Source: Brachycybe producta (lineage: Eukaryota > Arthropoda > Diplopoda > Playtdesmida > Andrognathidae). Taken from it: a stretch of DNA of 64,000 bases. The translations under genes were made by a program, and so were the position numbers. The number at the start of each line of letters is the position of its first letter. Within the stretch, counting starts at the first letter, position 1. The stretch lies in assembly GCA_036925085.1 (NCBI GenBank), contig JAUPFP010000001.1:16028842-16092841 (forward strand), in the 5' to 3' direction. Positions 45,020-55,793 of the stretch are shown here, piece by piece. Below the pieces are notes generated by a model. That model saw only the letters and a list, made by a program, of their open reading frames with translations, did not search any database and was not told where the DNA came from.

Positions 45020-46671
45020 ATGGAGTCAGCCCCAAAAGTACCGACGGGAGGTCGGGAACTTGGTACAGATGCGGGTTTGGAGTTACGCGGCCACGTAGTC
45101 GACCGTCCCCTTGTGGGGGCGGAAGGCGGGGATCCTCTGGAAACAGAGGGACCCAGCGGTAGCGTAGACGGGGATCTCCCGGAGGAATGGGTCACGGTGC
45201 AGAAACGCAGCCGTGACATCCGTCCGGGAGAATACCCGTTAGAAGACAGTGGGTCAGATGGTGATCTCACCGGGGAGGACGAGCGGCCACGGCCGCTTGT
45301 CCAAGTTTCCACCGTCGCCCGTCCGGTTGGACGTGGCGATCAGCCCCGTAGGGACATGGTGGAAATCCCGGACGAGACCGCACGTGAAGGCCGGGCCTTT
45401 TTGGCCGGGCTAAACGAGCAGCAACTCGTTGAGATTGCCTACGGGATAGATGTCCTTCGCTTGGAACGGCGACTGTCCCGGTCCACGGTTGAGCCGAGGG
45501 TGGCACCTCGATTTTCACTGTCGCCCGTGCGTGAAGGCGCACGGGGAGATGAACCACAGGTACTTCCCTGGTTGGTACCTCCGCGGGTAGCACCCAGGCC
45601 ATCTCCTCGGGGACTTGGCCGGGGAGCTCCTGCTGTTCCCCGGACAGCAGCCGAGGGTTCAGATGATGATACCCTCGGAAGCTGAGTCCGTGTCTGATGT
45701 TTCGGGAAACCGGAGGAGGCCGCCTCGCAGGGTTAGCGCCGCTGCTTGGACGCCCGCTCCAGCGGTTTCAGCGGAGGTTCAGGCGTTCGGGTTCTTTAAC
45801 CCGGTCCACTCTTTTGCTTGTTACGACGGCAGAGAGGACTTGACGCCTTTTCTCCGAAGCGAAAGCCCGAGCTCAGCGCTGGACGGACGAGTCCCGATGC
45901 AGTTTCTTTACGTTTCTGCTGGACGGTCCGGCGGAAAAGTACTACGTCACGTTGGTGGAAACTCTTCCAGACCTGACCTGGACTGAGCTGAAGGATGCTA
46001 TGCGTAGCCGCTTCAGCACAAGCAACCAGGCTCGCCTCTGTTTTGGCGAATTCGAGTCCATAAAATAGGGGGCTACCGAGTCTGTACAGGCATTCTACTG
46101 GCGGTTCTTGGAACTGTCCGACCGAGTGTCTCCGGGCAAAGACGAGAGCTGCAGGCTCATTCGCTTCAAACGGAAACTCCAGACGGCCATCACTGATCAG
46201 TTGATCGGTTGCAAGGCCGGTACGGTAGAAGCATATGCCCGAAAGGCATGGCTGGTAGAGGCCGATTTGCTTCTAGTAGGTAAACTACCTAGCCGTACAC
46301 GAGGGGTTCCTCAGGACCGGGCTAACGCTCCGTCCTCCGGAACCACGGCTAGCTCTGGGAGCTCTGCCAAGGCTTCATCTTCGAGCCAAACGGGTGCGAA
46401 GGCTGCTGCACCGTCCAAGTCGGACAAAGCAGGAGCCAAGACCGGAGGCAAGAAGAAGAAGACGGCAGGCTCTGGTGGAGGTCAGCCGGCGGCAACGCCT
46501 CGTAGTACGGACCGTACAGGAGATTCACTCCGGCGATTAGGTCCTTGTTTCGGGTGTAACCAAATGGGTCACCTGAGGAAGGATTGTCCGAAGGCTGCGG
46601 CCAAAGGACAGGTTGCCAGAGTGGTGTGTGTGGAAAATTCTGTTCAGAAATGGCACAAGGTTTCAAACTAA
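45020..46671 (+). pseudogene. Gypsy gag of G3 (capsid and CCHC knuckle), 3'-truncated
   Basis: Starts MESAPKVPTGGRELG, followed by a Pro/Arg-rich N-terminus to 45683. It continues in another frame with VQAFGFFNPVHSFACYDGRE (about 45780-45840), then the capsid segment LPDLTWTELKDAMRSRFSTS (about 45970-46025), a TAG near 46067, YWRFLELSDRVSPGKDE and a Lys/Ser-rich linker. It ends with the zinc knuckle CFGCNQMGHLRKDC (about 46549-46590), which fits C-x2-C-x4-H-x4-C. Gag forms the particle and binds RNA. Sequence similarity stops just after the knuckle, around 46640-46670, where transposase-like sequence resumes. Protease, pol and the 3' LTR of G3 are therefore missing. Confidence 0.8.
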
Positions 46672-47153
46672 CCAAAAAATGTATAAATGTGAATAACTCC
46701 GAAATGTTGGGTATTGGAATTGTTGTGCATCTATCACAAATTGAAGCAAATGAAGTTCAAAAATTGTTTCCAAATTTTAGTATTTTATCAAAATGTTATT
46801 TATATAAGCGAATGGTAAACAATGACAACCTTTTAACAACAACAAATTACTCGGCTAATTTCAGGAAAGTTGACTGTTTTGTTAATGCTTCTGATAAATA
46901 TGTTGAAATTACAAAATTACTAATTATTTTTAATGAGGTAATAATAATTGGGAAAGTGCTTAAGGTGTCAGAATACAAAAAAAAAGATAAAGACATAGGA
47001 AAATTGTGTTTGGGTATCATTATTGTTGAAAACAGCTTTATTAATGATATCATTGCCTTCCGTGCCTCTAAAATCACAAAAAAATATATATCTACCAAAA
47101 TTTCTGAACAATTGTATTTAATTCCATTACCAAACAAATATGAAAGAAATTAA

Positions 47154-47539
47154 TTGTTACCATTTACATTTTAAAAAATGCCAGTTATGTAATCATAATT
47201 CACTATTAAATAAATTTTGTAATACTGGAATTGAAGTGAACAAGTTTTTTTGGTAAACAGAAGCATTTGTACATTTGTAAATGTGCATAAATGTAATCAT
47301 AGTACATATTTTATAGATAAAGAAAATAATCAGTTCCTAAATTATTTCACTTATAGTCATAAGTGACTGCTTTCTGCAGTACTCTTCAGAAACTCCGCAA
47401 GCAAACTGGAGATAAAAATAAATCTAAATTAATGATAATGTCTTAACTGCAGTTACCCTGCAGAATTTCTGCATTTCTGCAAAAGCTCCTGAAAAAATGC
47501 AGAATCCTGTAGAAATTCTGCAGCCGATTTCTAGCAGGG
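47154..47539. promoter_or_regulatory. 3' region and right subterminal repeats of the CACTA-like element
   Basis: After the stop codon the region is AT-rich. From 47380 it carries CTGCAG, TTCTGCA and TGCAGAA words at least seven times, ending in the right TIR (47516-47539). Confidence 0.55.
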
Positions 47540-48400
47540 TCCACCTTGTCGTGATGAGAAGACTTTAGCCTGTTTTATATAAAAGCCGCTAAGAGAGATA
47601 CAATTCATGTGTGGCTGTAGTGACCAAAACAGCAAAATGCGGTTCTTATGCGGATCTTGGGATTTCGAAAGCCGCATGCTACTCATTTCATTGTGCTATT
47701 GCACGACTGTGAAGTAGTAGGACAATAAGACTCTACCGCATGCTACTCAATGCTTCGTGCTATTGCATGACAGTGAAGTAGCAGAACAAAAAGACTAAGT
47801 CCGAAAAAAAGCTGTAATGACCGAAATACAGCAAAGTGTTTTCTTATGCGGTTCTTGGCTCTTCGAAATCCGCATGTTTTTTCCTGTGATGTCCTGTCCT
47901 GTCCATCTTCAATGTATCTCCACCTTGTCGTGGTGAAGAGGCTCGAGCCTGTTTTATATAAAGGCCACTAAGAGAGATACAATTCATATGTGGTGGTTAT
48001 TGGGTATATTTGTAAACTGCCACGCTACTACTCTCATCGTGCTATTGCACGACCGTGAAGTAGCAGGACTAAGATAAACTAAGTCCTAAATAAATGTTGT
48101 ACTGACCGATACAGCATAATGCAGTCTTTGGGTCTTCGATAACTGCATGCTACTCATGGCATCGTGCTATTGCACGATTGTGATGTAGCAGGACTAAAAT
48201 AAACTAAGTCCTAAATAAATGTTGTACTGACGAATAAGCCTAACACCGAGAGAACAGGTATGATTTTCGGTGATCGATGGAGTTACGACAGGGTAAACCT
48301 CTGGCGTACCTATGACTTTATTGCTCCAGGTGTTTGAATGAGAGACATGCAGTTGTTTGTATCACTTTCTGGCAACTTCCTTTCCTTACTCGTCGAGTCT
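47540..48400 (+). repeat. Downstream repeats of the recombinase element (right of the insertion)
   Basis: Units of about 379 bp share ATGTATCTCCACCTTGTCGT, GCCTGTTTTATATAAA and CTAAGAGAGATACAATTCAT (47546 and 47921). Inside, (A)TCGTGCTATTGCACGA-type hairpins recur near 47690, 47757, 48037 and 48163. The end (48275-48390) resembles 27575-27680. Confidence 0.7.
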
Positions 48401-49440
48401 CCTCAAGACTTCAGATTGGTATATGACAAAGGGTTGTCATTGCTATTAGATAAAAATTCCACAAAGATTGCATTGTTGTCATTTTCTCCAAAAAAACTTT
48501 AGCCAACCCTGAGTCATCTCTTGGACTTTGCGATCTTTGTTTTCATCTTTTTTTTAATCTCCAGACATCTTATTTTCTGGTGTTCTTGCTGTCTTCTTTT
48601 CATAACTTTGCAATTTGAACAATGACACTCCTTTGCGTAACAATCTATACTTGGAGAAAAGTATTACGGAATGTCTAACCGTGAACACAATGGCAAGATG
48701 GAATGAAGATCGTCAGAGCCTCCTGCCGAATTCTACTGTCCAAAAACAGCAGGATGAAGCAGTAATTACAAGTTACCCCATGCAAACACAATGGTGAAAC
48801 AATAAGTCCAGGAGCAATTCTGGTTTGTTTATTTTTGTCTGGATCGGCATGAAACTTTGTTAACCCTTTGTACTATCGTACAGAGGTTTGACCTAATTCT
48901 ATCAGCTGACGATGCCAGTATCCTGTCTTGGGTCACACCATGGGGCTTGGGCTCTTTTTCCACCCCTTAATACTAAGAGATTGTCCTAATAAGCCTCAGC
49001 ATTAAGTCTATGGGGTTGTAACTTTCTTTTGTATGTTTGTTTCTATATTTTTGATGACCAGTTTGGTTTTTACTTTTGTTTGTACCCAATCAAAGGCCAC
49101 TGAGAAAGTGGTCTCACTATCCTTTTTTTGAGTTTTTGTATGTTTGTTAAGCACTTTTTAATTGATTGCTCAGATAATGAATTCATGCCCAATTAAGGCC
49201 AAATTCAGAATCACTTGTAAATTTGTGGAAATAAATGACTGATCAAGATCTAAGAAAGAACTTTGAATATTTCCTCAACTAGTCCTGTCAACCCAGATGT
49301 AAACCTGGATCTCTAATACTAGATGAGCCTTTAGAAGAAAACCAAATTAACAAAAGATCCTCAAAACTCTAAACGTTCTTGTGAGAAAAACTTGCGAGGA
49401 AACGAACAGGACTAATTTGTTCCCTTCCTCCCGAACCAGA
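48401..49440. other. Unassigned sequence with LTR-like debris
   Basis: No domain recognised. 49286-49330 is an inverted relative of 27147-27190. A 60-codon frame at 48615-48797 has no recognisable family. Confidence 0.3.
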
Positions 49441-50110
49441 TTAGGATTAGTGGCCTAGCCAACCACTTTCCGACCACTCAAAAGAGCGCAACGATACATT
49501 GAGACAATTCTAGGCACCTCCTGAACGTGGTTCGTTACAATGGTACCAGTCCAGATTGACCTGGGGGTTTTGTATGGCACGTGTTGGAGCAGCATGACCC
49601 ACAAGATGAAACCTCCAATTATTGACCCAGACACTTTTATTAAGTAAAGTGATATATTACACACACTGTATTTAAAAGCTACAGCTGGCCAGGTCTTTGC
49701 CAGCTGTAAAAAAACTGCACAAAAATGTATCAAACAAAGATGAAACGTTGACCAGAGCACCTCCAGTGAAGTCGTCTGCCAGGAGTATAAATAGCTTGAG
49801 TATACCTGAGTATTGCTGTAAATACTCAAGTAGGGTGACATCATGCTTCCACAATACCACCTGGTGAACCACCTGTGAATTAATCCATCTCCCACCTTGG
49901 TTATAACTCCATAGCCAAGGGAAAGGCTTGAACTGGACACAACATGGTGGATCTCTATTGCTTACCGAGCAAAAGAGCAGATGCCTCCCATTTTGGTCAT
50001 AGGTAGAAAACCATGTCATCACACTTGTAAAAATCAAATTGGAAGTGGGGCCCAAAATGGTGGTTAACTTCACACGTGGTTCTATGGAAACTGTTAAGAG
50101 ATAAAAAAAA
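49440..50110 (-). repeat. Probable LTR, minus orientation
   Basis: On the minus strand: CTATTTATACTCC (about 49790) as TATA-like box, AATAAAAGTG (about 49630) as poly(A) signal, and a hairpin-forming pair ACAGCTGGC/GCCAGCTGT (about 49680-49710). Ends are not defined. Confidence 0.45.
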
Positions 50111-50207
50111 TTGATGCTGAAAATGGTTGATCATTTCTGAGTGTTGGCACTTCACGAGGTTAGCTGAGGACATTCAAGGCAGCAAAATACCCTGCGAGAA
50201 CAACTTT

Positions 50208-50640
50208 TGTGACAACCCGGTCTGCCTCCTGTCAAGAAATTGCCAGAGCAGCTAGTCTGTTAGAGTAGGTAGCCAGGCGGATGCCATGTTGGTGCCAGCA
50301 GATCTCTCATCACTGAGTTCACTGGGTGAGATGTCAGATGATGTCATTTTTCTTGCCATTGAAACATAATTATTAAGGAGGCCATTATACAGGGCAGTGT
50401 ATAGCAGACATCAAATTGAATAATCTCTTTGTGTGGGAGGCCATGCCACCTGCGAGAGAAATAGCCATTACATCATGTGTTTTATTTGACAGTTTGACAG
50501 TGTAACAGTTGTTCAATATATTTAATGAAACAATATATTTAATGGAAAACACTTACTCAGAGCAAGAAATACATAACCTGCTGGCCAGCTTGGCCAGCAG
50601 GTTATGTAGGTATTTAGGTTTGGCATTTGCCCTCCCATAG
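50208..50640 (+). repeat. LTR fragment (TGTGACAACC family)
   Basis: Begins TGTGACAACCCGGTCTGCC and shares GGTGCCAGCAGA.CTCTCA...GGGTGAGA with the LTRs at 1120 and 43529. A 17-bp hairpin lies at 50571-50587/50591-50607. Confidence 0.65.
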
Positions 50641-50904
50641 CTCATATGCCTGTGTGTACAGCCTACACTTTCTGTACCAGAAATGCACTGTGAAACAAAC
50701 TCCAGCAGCAAAAATTGGTAGTGAATTTAAATTTCCATGATCAGCTCAGTTAAATTGATCAGCATGCCAATTCTTTGTGTGATCGGTAAAAAAAGTGTGA
50801 TTGGTACAGCCTTACTAATTACTACTAATTAGTCTAATCTAAGTATCTTAAACTTAACTCTTACTGAAAGTGTGAAAATATCACAAGTTTTCAAAGTGCA
50901 ATGT

Positions 50905-52766
50905 TCACATTAAATATTTGCTGCTGCTAAGCAATTTCCAATAATCAATACAAAAGTGGTGTATTCCATCCTTCTTCCGTACAATCACAAAGGCGCTCGC
51001 ATATGGGCTCTTCGAAGGTCGAATAACTCCAGCATCCAACATTTCTTTAATCTTATTTTGCATGATTTCGAGTGCTTCAGGTGTCGTGCGGCACAATGGC
51101 TGGTTGTCTGGCTGACCTCTGTCAGGTTGGTTTTTCCCCACTCATTCGGATCAAAAGCAAATGACTTCCGAAATTCAAGGAGTAAATCTCTCATGACCTC
51201 CCTCTGCCTAGCTGTGAGGTGAGGTCCCAGATTTAAACAATCCTCAAACTTATTACCAACATTCTCGTTACTATTGGTACCTCTGATGGTCTTTTCCCCA
51301 TCTACCGTTTCATTACGGATTGGGTTTAGACCCCCTATCAGATATCCACGTTCACTACATTTTCCATTCTGATAGATGACGGTCATTCTGTTGCCATCTA
51401 AATTTTCATCTTCATTTATAATTTTTTGAATCCTAGACTCTGCCTCGATCGTTGATCCTTGAGGGAGATTGCTATTCAAAGCTTCTTCATTGGTGACATG
51501 AAGGGCCGTGTCAAGTACTTCTGCAGTGCCGACTTTCACCATGGTGGGCACCAATTGTCAGAGATCTTAAAGTGGTATTTCAAAACAATACCTTCATTTG
51601 TTGTCTGTCAACAATTTCCAAAATTTCAGAAGCAATCATCACTCCTTTTTCCCAAACCTCTGGGCTCATGTTGATCAAGATTATTTCTCTTTTCTTAAGA
51701 TAGTCATTGCAGCGAACAAGAACAGCTTGTTCTTCTCAGAGATCGAAACAAATTCTCTCAGTCAAATGCAGTGTCAAGGATTTCCCTTCAGCAGTTGGGG
51801 TGGTGGGTATGACCACCGAACCCGTAGTAGATGAGTTGGTCGGCCCATTTGCCTCTACCCTCTTGTAAATTCTTGGTGCTTCCACCGATGCCTCTTCAAT
51901 CGGTTCATAGTTATATATGGGGTCAGTACTCTCAATAATTCCAGATGAGCCTTCCTCCATCATATCCTCTTTAAAATAGATTGTTCGTTTCTCCATATTG
52001 ATTATCAGACGGAATGCATTTCCGAGTTCATTTCCCAATAAAGCCTCTAACTGTCTATCAATAATCATAATCTGTGTCATTGTCAGCTTCTTGTAGAGTC
52101 GTATTTTGACTTCTGCTGATCCAATAATTCGAATTCTAGATCCACCAACAGCATTGACTGCTTCATCTCTTGGAGCACGGTTGATCTTCAGGCCAATCAT
52201 CTTAGCTACTTTTTCGTTTAGTAAGCTTATGTCAGCTTCTGAATCAACCATCATTTCAACTGCTACTCCATTCATCATAACAAAGATCTTTGGAGGTCCA
52301 TATTCCGGAATTTTCGACTGAATTTCCGCTGGCTTCGTAATCGTCATCACAATTTCTTGCTTCGTAATTTCTTCATCTTTAGAAATTTCTTTGTCAACTT
52401 TCTCTTGCTCACTGTTCTGGTACCACTCTACTCGCTGGAAATGATTTCAATGCCTCCGTAAGCCTCTGGACCACTTCCAACAGAGTTGAGGTTATGAACT
52501 GTCGGTAGACGAGCTTGTTTTGCATCTGTCGCCGATTCACTATCTCTCGTGCCTCTTGGATCATTCGAGGTGGATCTGCAAATCTGTCGAACATCCGATG
52601 TAGAGGGGCGCTTCCTTGACCTATCTCCCATCCTGCCTCGACTAATCTCCATCAACTGCATGTGTCCATTTTTTGCATCATGCATAACCACAGGGTCTCC
52701 ACAAATTGGAAAAAGAAAATAATTTAAGTTTGAAGTTTTCAGTTTTAATTGGTGGTAAAAGAACAA
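50905..52766 (-). pseudogene. Gypsy gag end, protease and start of RT
   Basis: Minus-strand order: gag-like piece (52409-52766), protease (51736-52350) with FVMMNGVAVEMMVDSEADIS where the catalytic DSG/DTG reads DSE, and a linker (51550-50985) with LTARQREVMRDLLLEFRKSF. Then comes the RT start TTPEALEIMQNKIKEMLDAG, VIRPSKSPYASAFVIVRKKD and HFCIDYWKL (50930-51090). The damaged protease motif, a break near 51550 and the loss of the RT catalytic part mark it as dead. The adjoining LTR fragment at 50208 is in the opposite orientation. Confidence 0.8.
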
Positions 52767-53059
52767 TCACCAAAAAACATGCTTTTGGAAAACCCGTTTA
52801 ACCCATGAGCAGAATATACATGTATATGGCTCTCGTTGCCATAGCAACAACACGTATGATACATTTATTCTATTTCCAACAAGGTAGAGGATAAAGAGAG
52901 GAGAGAACAGAGGCAATGACGTCAGGTCAGAGTGTGACGTCATAGGCACTGTTGCCAGGAGAAAATGATGGGGTCATCACATAGGTTAGGCTATTTTTAC
53001 TTTTATTTCTATTCTTATGTTTATTTTATAATTTTTAGGCGACTTTTTATGACGCCTAT
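52767..53059. other. Unassigned spacer upstream of the 53363 gene
   Basis: Contains TGACGTCA-like words near 52917-52940 (CRE-type) and no ORF of note. It may include promoter sequence. Confidence 0.3.
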
Positions 53060-53220
53060 GATAAACCCTAGCTGTTCTTTTAAACCTTCCCTCCATAACG
53101 AAAATGAAGGAGGAAGTGAAGGAAAAAATGAAGGAGGAAGTGAAGGAGGAAGACACTCCATAACGGAAACGAAGGAAGAATATAACTTTTAACTGTGCGG
53201 CACCCACTTCCCTTTGGAGC
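53060..53220 (+). promoter_or_regulatory. Promoter-proximal repeat, copy C
   Basis: Shares AGCTGTTCTTTT, TTCCCTCCATAACG, GAAGGA(G)GAAG, ATATAACTTTTAACTGTGCGG and CCCACTT with copies A and B, with an internal duplication of AAATGAAGGAGGAAGTGAAG. It lies 140-300 bp upstream of the ATG at 53363, in the gene's orientation. Confidence 0.55.
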
Positions 53221-53362
53221 CTGTGTCTTGTCATAGCCTCCTATATTATAGGAGGCTATATTATAGGAGGCTAAGGTCAATATATAGGAGGCTATGGTCT
53301 TGTTTAGCGGTATAGGCTATCATTTTACTGATTCATTTAGCACAAAGTGAAGACACTGAAGA

Positions 53363-53845
53363 ATGGCAGAGCTAAAGCATTATTTACAACTGCACGAGTT
53401 TCCAATCTGTGCTAAAGAGGCTTTAATTAGACTAGAACAATTATGCTGCCATGGAAACTCGGCACAACAGCGGCTCATTCAAGAGATCATAGAAGAGTTT
53501 GTATTTTGTGACAGTGACAGAAGGGGCATCAGGAAAAAAGTGAGTGAAACTTCTTCTGAAATACTTTTGTCTTTTGTAATTGGTTAATGTTGCTTAATTG
53601 CTTAAATCTCTACTCTTAAGTAGAGATTGAATGCAGTGCAAGAACTGCAACTGTTAGACGTCCTCAGCAGTTACTTTGATACACAGAAGAACCAGATTGT
53701 GAGCAACACTTTGTTTCTTACGCTTTTTCATCGGCACGAGGGAGGAACTTCAATCTACAAAATGAACTTGCTTACAAAACTTGTGTCGATGGCCATTTCT
53801 ACAAAAGCAGTTGCAACATTGAACTGCACCGCTGTCTGGATGCAG
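53363..53845 (+). CDS. Host gene of unknown function, exons 1-2
   Basis: Exon 1 is 53363-53539 (59 codons, starts MAELKHYLQLHEFPICAKEA) and exon 2 is 53624-53845 (74 codons, starts RLNAVQELQLLDVLSSYF). Both junctions are GT-AG and phase 0; intron 1 is 84 bp. The 133 residues are Leu/Glu-rich and look like the start of an all-helical (ARM/HEAT-like) protein. I do not recognise the family. No frame damage. Exon 3 is not identified: intron 2 runs into LTR debris from 54082 on. Exon 2 plus about 235 bp of intron 2 occurs again at 55794-56255. A small palindrome (AATCTCTACT-CTTA-AGTAGAGATT) spans the intron 1 acceptor. Confidence 0.65.
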
Positions 53846-54081
53846 GTGTATAATATGCATACAATACTTTACTTAATATGAATGTTAAGGCGTCTGTATA
53901 AATATTTATTTTGTTTTTGTCCTCAAGATGGCCCGCCTGCATTGTTATTATTAAGAGTTCCTTTATGAAGATAATTGAGTTGTGCCCAAGGATCTTATAA
54001 AACAGGATAATTTTTCCGCCGTCAATCATTTTTGCGCCCCCCCCCCCCGACTTATTGCATAATTCTTTTTATAGCCTTAAA
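53622..54081 (+). repeat. Duplicated exon-2 segment, copy 1
   Basis: Nearly identical to 55794-56255. It covers the acceptor AG, exon 2 and the start of intron 2, including a C12 run at 54037-54048 (C14 in copy 2). Confidence 0.95.
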
Positions 54082-54345
54082 CCATTGCGATAACATTGAA
54101 TTAAATATAATTTAACTGTTTTAATAAGTTTTAAGTTATTGAAGTGAAATAAATAATTTTGAAAATTAAATTAATATTTAACTAAATTCAACAATTTAAG
54201 AAATAAATATTAGTCTCGGATTTATTATAATAACAAAAATTAATTATTTAACAAAATATTCGTAAAAAACATAAATGCAGAAATTTTCTGGACTAAGACA
54301 TGTGGATTTTTACGTGATTTGGAATAGTCAGTGTAATTTACTATT
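54082..54345. other. AT-rich intron-like sequence
   Basis: No feature seen. Copy 2 of the duplication diverges from this point. Confidence 0.3.
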
Positions 54346-55324
54346 TTAGGTTCCAGTTCTAAAAAATGTCAAATTCATGTGACCGAGATACTTGACCTTG
54401 AAAAAGCCAGTTACTCCAAAAGGTTTCCCACTATGCCCTGCTAACAGGTGGTCTAGTGCACTCTGCAGCATGGCTGGGGCATTACAGAGACTGAAAGGCA
54501 TGTTCCAGAACTCAAACAGCCTTGCGAACAAATAAATACCGTTTTTTCTATATCTGTCTCAGCGATCCGGATCTGCCAGTATCCACTAGCCACATCCAGG
54601 GTTTTGAAATATTTTGCACCTGCCAGCGAATTGAGAGCATCAACAAAACAAAAGCCACCCAACCTTTTTGCATACAAGCAAAATAGGGCTTGCGTATGGA
54701 CTATGGAAAGGTCCAACATCTTTGCTGCCCCACCACCAGGGCAGGCTCCACAGCTTGTGCCATGGCTACACCCTTATCAATATCCAGGGAAATAGGTGCA
54801 TCTCCCATGTTTTCAAGCCAGATATTGTGAGTTGTTCATTGGCCTCGGCAATACCTGCCATGGCCAGCAAACCATGACCACCTAAGGCTTTACGGTGAGG
54901 CTCCACTAGAAGCAACTGACCAGGGCCAGCATGCTGTACCAGACTCACGGAAACTACTTTACGCACATGAGCTGACAACTAGACGTTGTTGAACAGTGAC
55001 AGGGAACAAACTTTCCCGGGCCTCGGGCAGCTCTGGTGAAACTACATTCACCCATTCATCCCCCTTTTCAGGCTCTGCCATAACTCTAGGGCGATGGTTG
55101 CGATGATCAGCCCCAGGTATCTGCAGAGACGGGTTGGTCATAGCAGCATGCGGGACATTCAGGTGTGTCATCCAGATGTCCTCCCGGAAATATACCTTCT
55201 GGGTTACCATATGTACCATCAACCCGAAGCAAGATGCTAGGTCTACTCTTAGTAATGCTTCACCTTCTCTCTCAACAAGATGATGGGTTTTGATGGCTTT
55301 ACCGTCGATTTTCATTTCCACTTG
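54346..55324 (-). pseudogene. Gypsy protease/RT fragment directly after an LTR
   Basis: Minus strand: MEMKIDGKAIKTHHLVEREG (55260-55321) resembles the start of a protease-like domain. RT pieces follow: LNSLAGAKYFKTLDVASGYW then QIRIAETDIEKT (about 54540-54625), and LFEFWNMPFSLCNAPAMLQS (about 54460-54520). These carry the first catalytic Asp (LDVASGY) and the NAPA block; the DD motif is absent. Gag is missing, with only three bases between LTR end and this reading frame, so a large internal deletion is likely. Several shifts. Confidence 0.75.
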
Positions 55325-55790
55325 TGTAACGACCCGACTGGTCCGCTACAATACACCCAGGCAAGAAAACCAAACTTACCCGGCTCCAGGCTCCTAATGA
55401 GGATGGGATCACACCTGTAGCGGCCTCTCACAGTTAAACCCGGGTAGTGTCGGCGGAGTATGCGGTAGGTGTTTGCGGAAACAAGTCGCCACGCCGCAAG
55501 CCGACAAGAGTTCCCGGCCGAAACAGGATGGTAAAAGGACAGTAGATTTCCCCACCGGAAATCCCATCCTCCCTGCATTTCTTTCCCAAATGACCAGACA
55601 CGACACAAGAGTATTAAAGATAAAATATATTTAATATATTTTATCTTTAATACTCTTGTGTCCCAACCACTTCTTGTGTAAGTGTTATTAATAATAACAC
55701 TTACACAAGCAGTGGAAAAATATACATATTGGCTGGTTCTCTTCAACCAGCCAATAACACGATATATCACAGGCCAAAAGGCAAACAAAA
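55325..55790 (-). repeat. LTR fragment with three perfect hairpins
   Basis: On the minus strand it ends GGACCAGTCGGGTCGTTACA, almost the end of the solo LTR at 1906. Perfect inverted arms lie at 55602-55631/55633-55662 (30 bp, 1-nt spacer), 55673-55690/55692-55709 (18 bp, 1-nt spacer) and 55729-55738/55745-55754 (10 bp). Confidence 0.75.
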
Positions 55791-55793
55791 ACC

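Larger units (their letters stand above)
33606..47153 (+). pseudogene. Transposase-like gene of the CACTA-like element (N- and C-terminal remnants)
   Basis: Exon 1 (33606-33723) starts MAEQRNRRSGKYNRFL, a basic N-terminus. Exon 2 (43284-43406) and exon 3 (from 43487) join in phase through GT-AG sites and are acidic (YMDCENQDIIDEE). G3 interrupts exon 3 at 43529. After it, 46672-47153 encodes a C-terminal segment (LYKRMVNNDNLLTTTNYSAN, RKVDCFVNASDKYVEI) like the region that follows the catalytic domain in animal CACTA-type transposases. The catalytic middle is missing, probably lost when G3's right part was deleted. The RTE and G2 lie in intron 1. Stop codon at 47151-47153. Confidence 0.55.
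31391..47539. mobile_element. CACTA-like DNA transposon (16.1 kb with nested insertions)
   Basis: Terminal inverted repeats CCCTGCTAGAAAT(nnn)CTGCAGAA at 31391-31414 and 47516-47539 match at 21 of 24 positions. TC flanks both sides. The paralogous sequence at 47911-47930 reads straight through the site (ATGTATCTC|CACCTTG), an empty site that fixes the boundaries. The subterminal 200 bp on each side are packed with CTGCAGA/TTCTGCAG words, a CACTA-type feature. It carries two divergent genes: a BEN-domain gene (minus, 31787-33400) and a transposase-like gene (plus, 33606-47153, much deleted). Without the RTE and Gypsy insertions the remainder is roughly 3.7 kb. The superfamily call rests on architecture, a short TSD and weak protein resemblance; the catalytic domain is not present. 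Confidence 0.75.
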
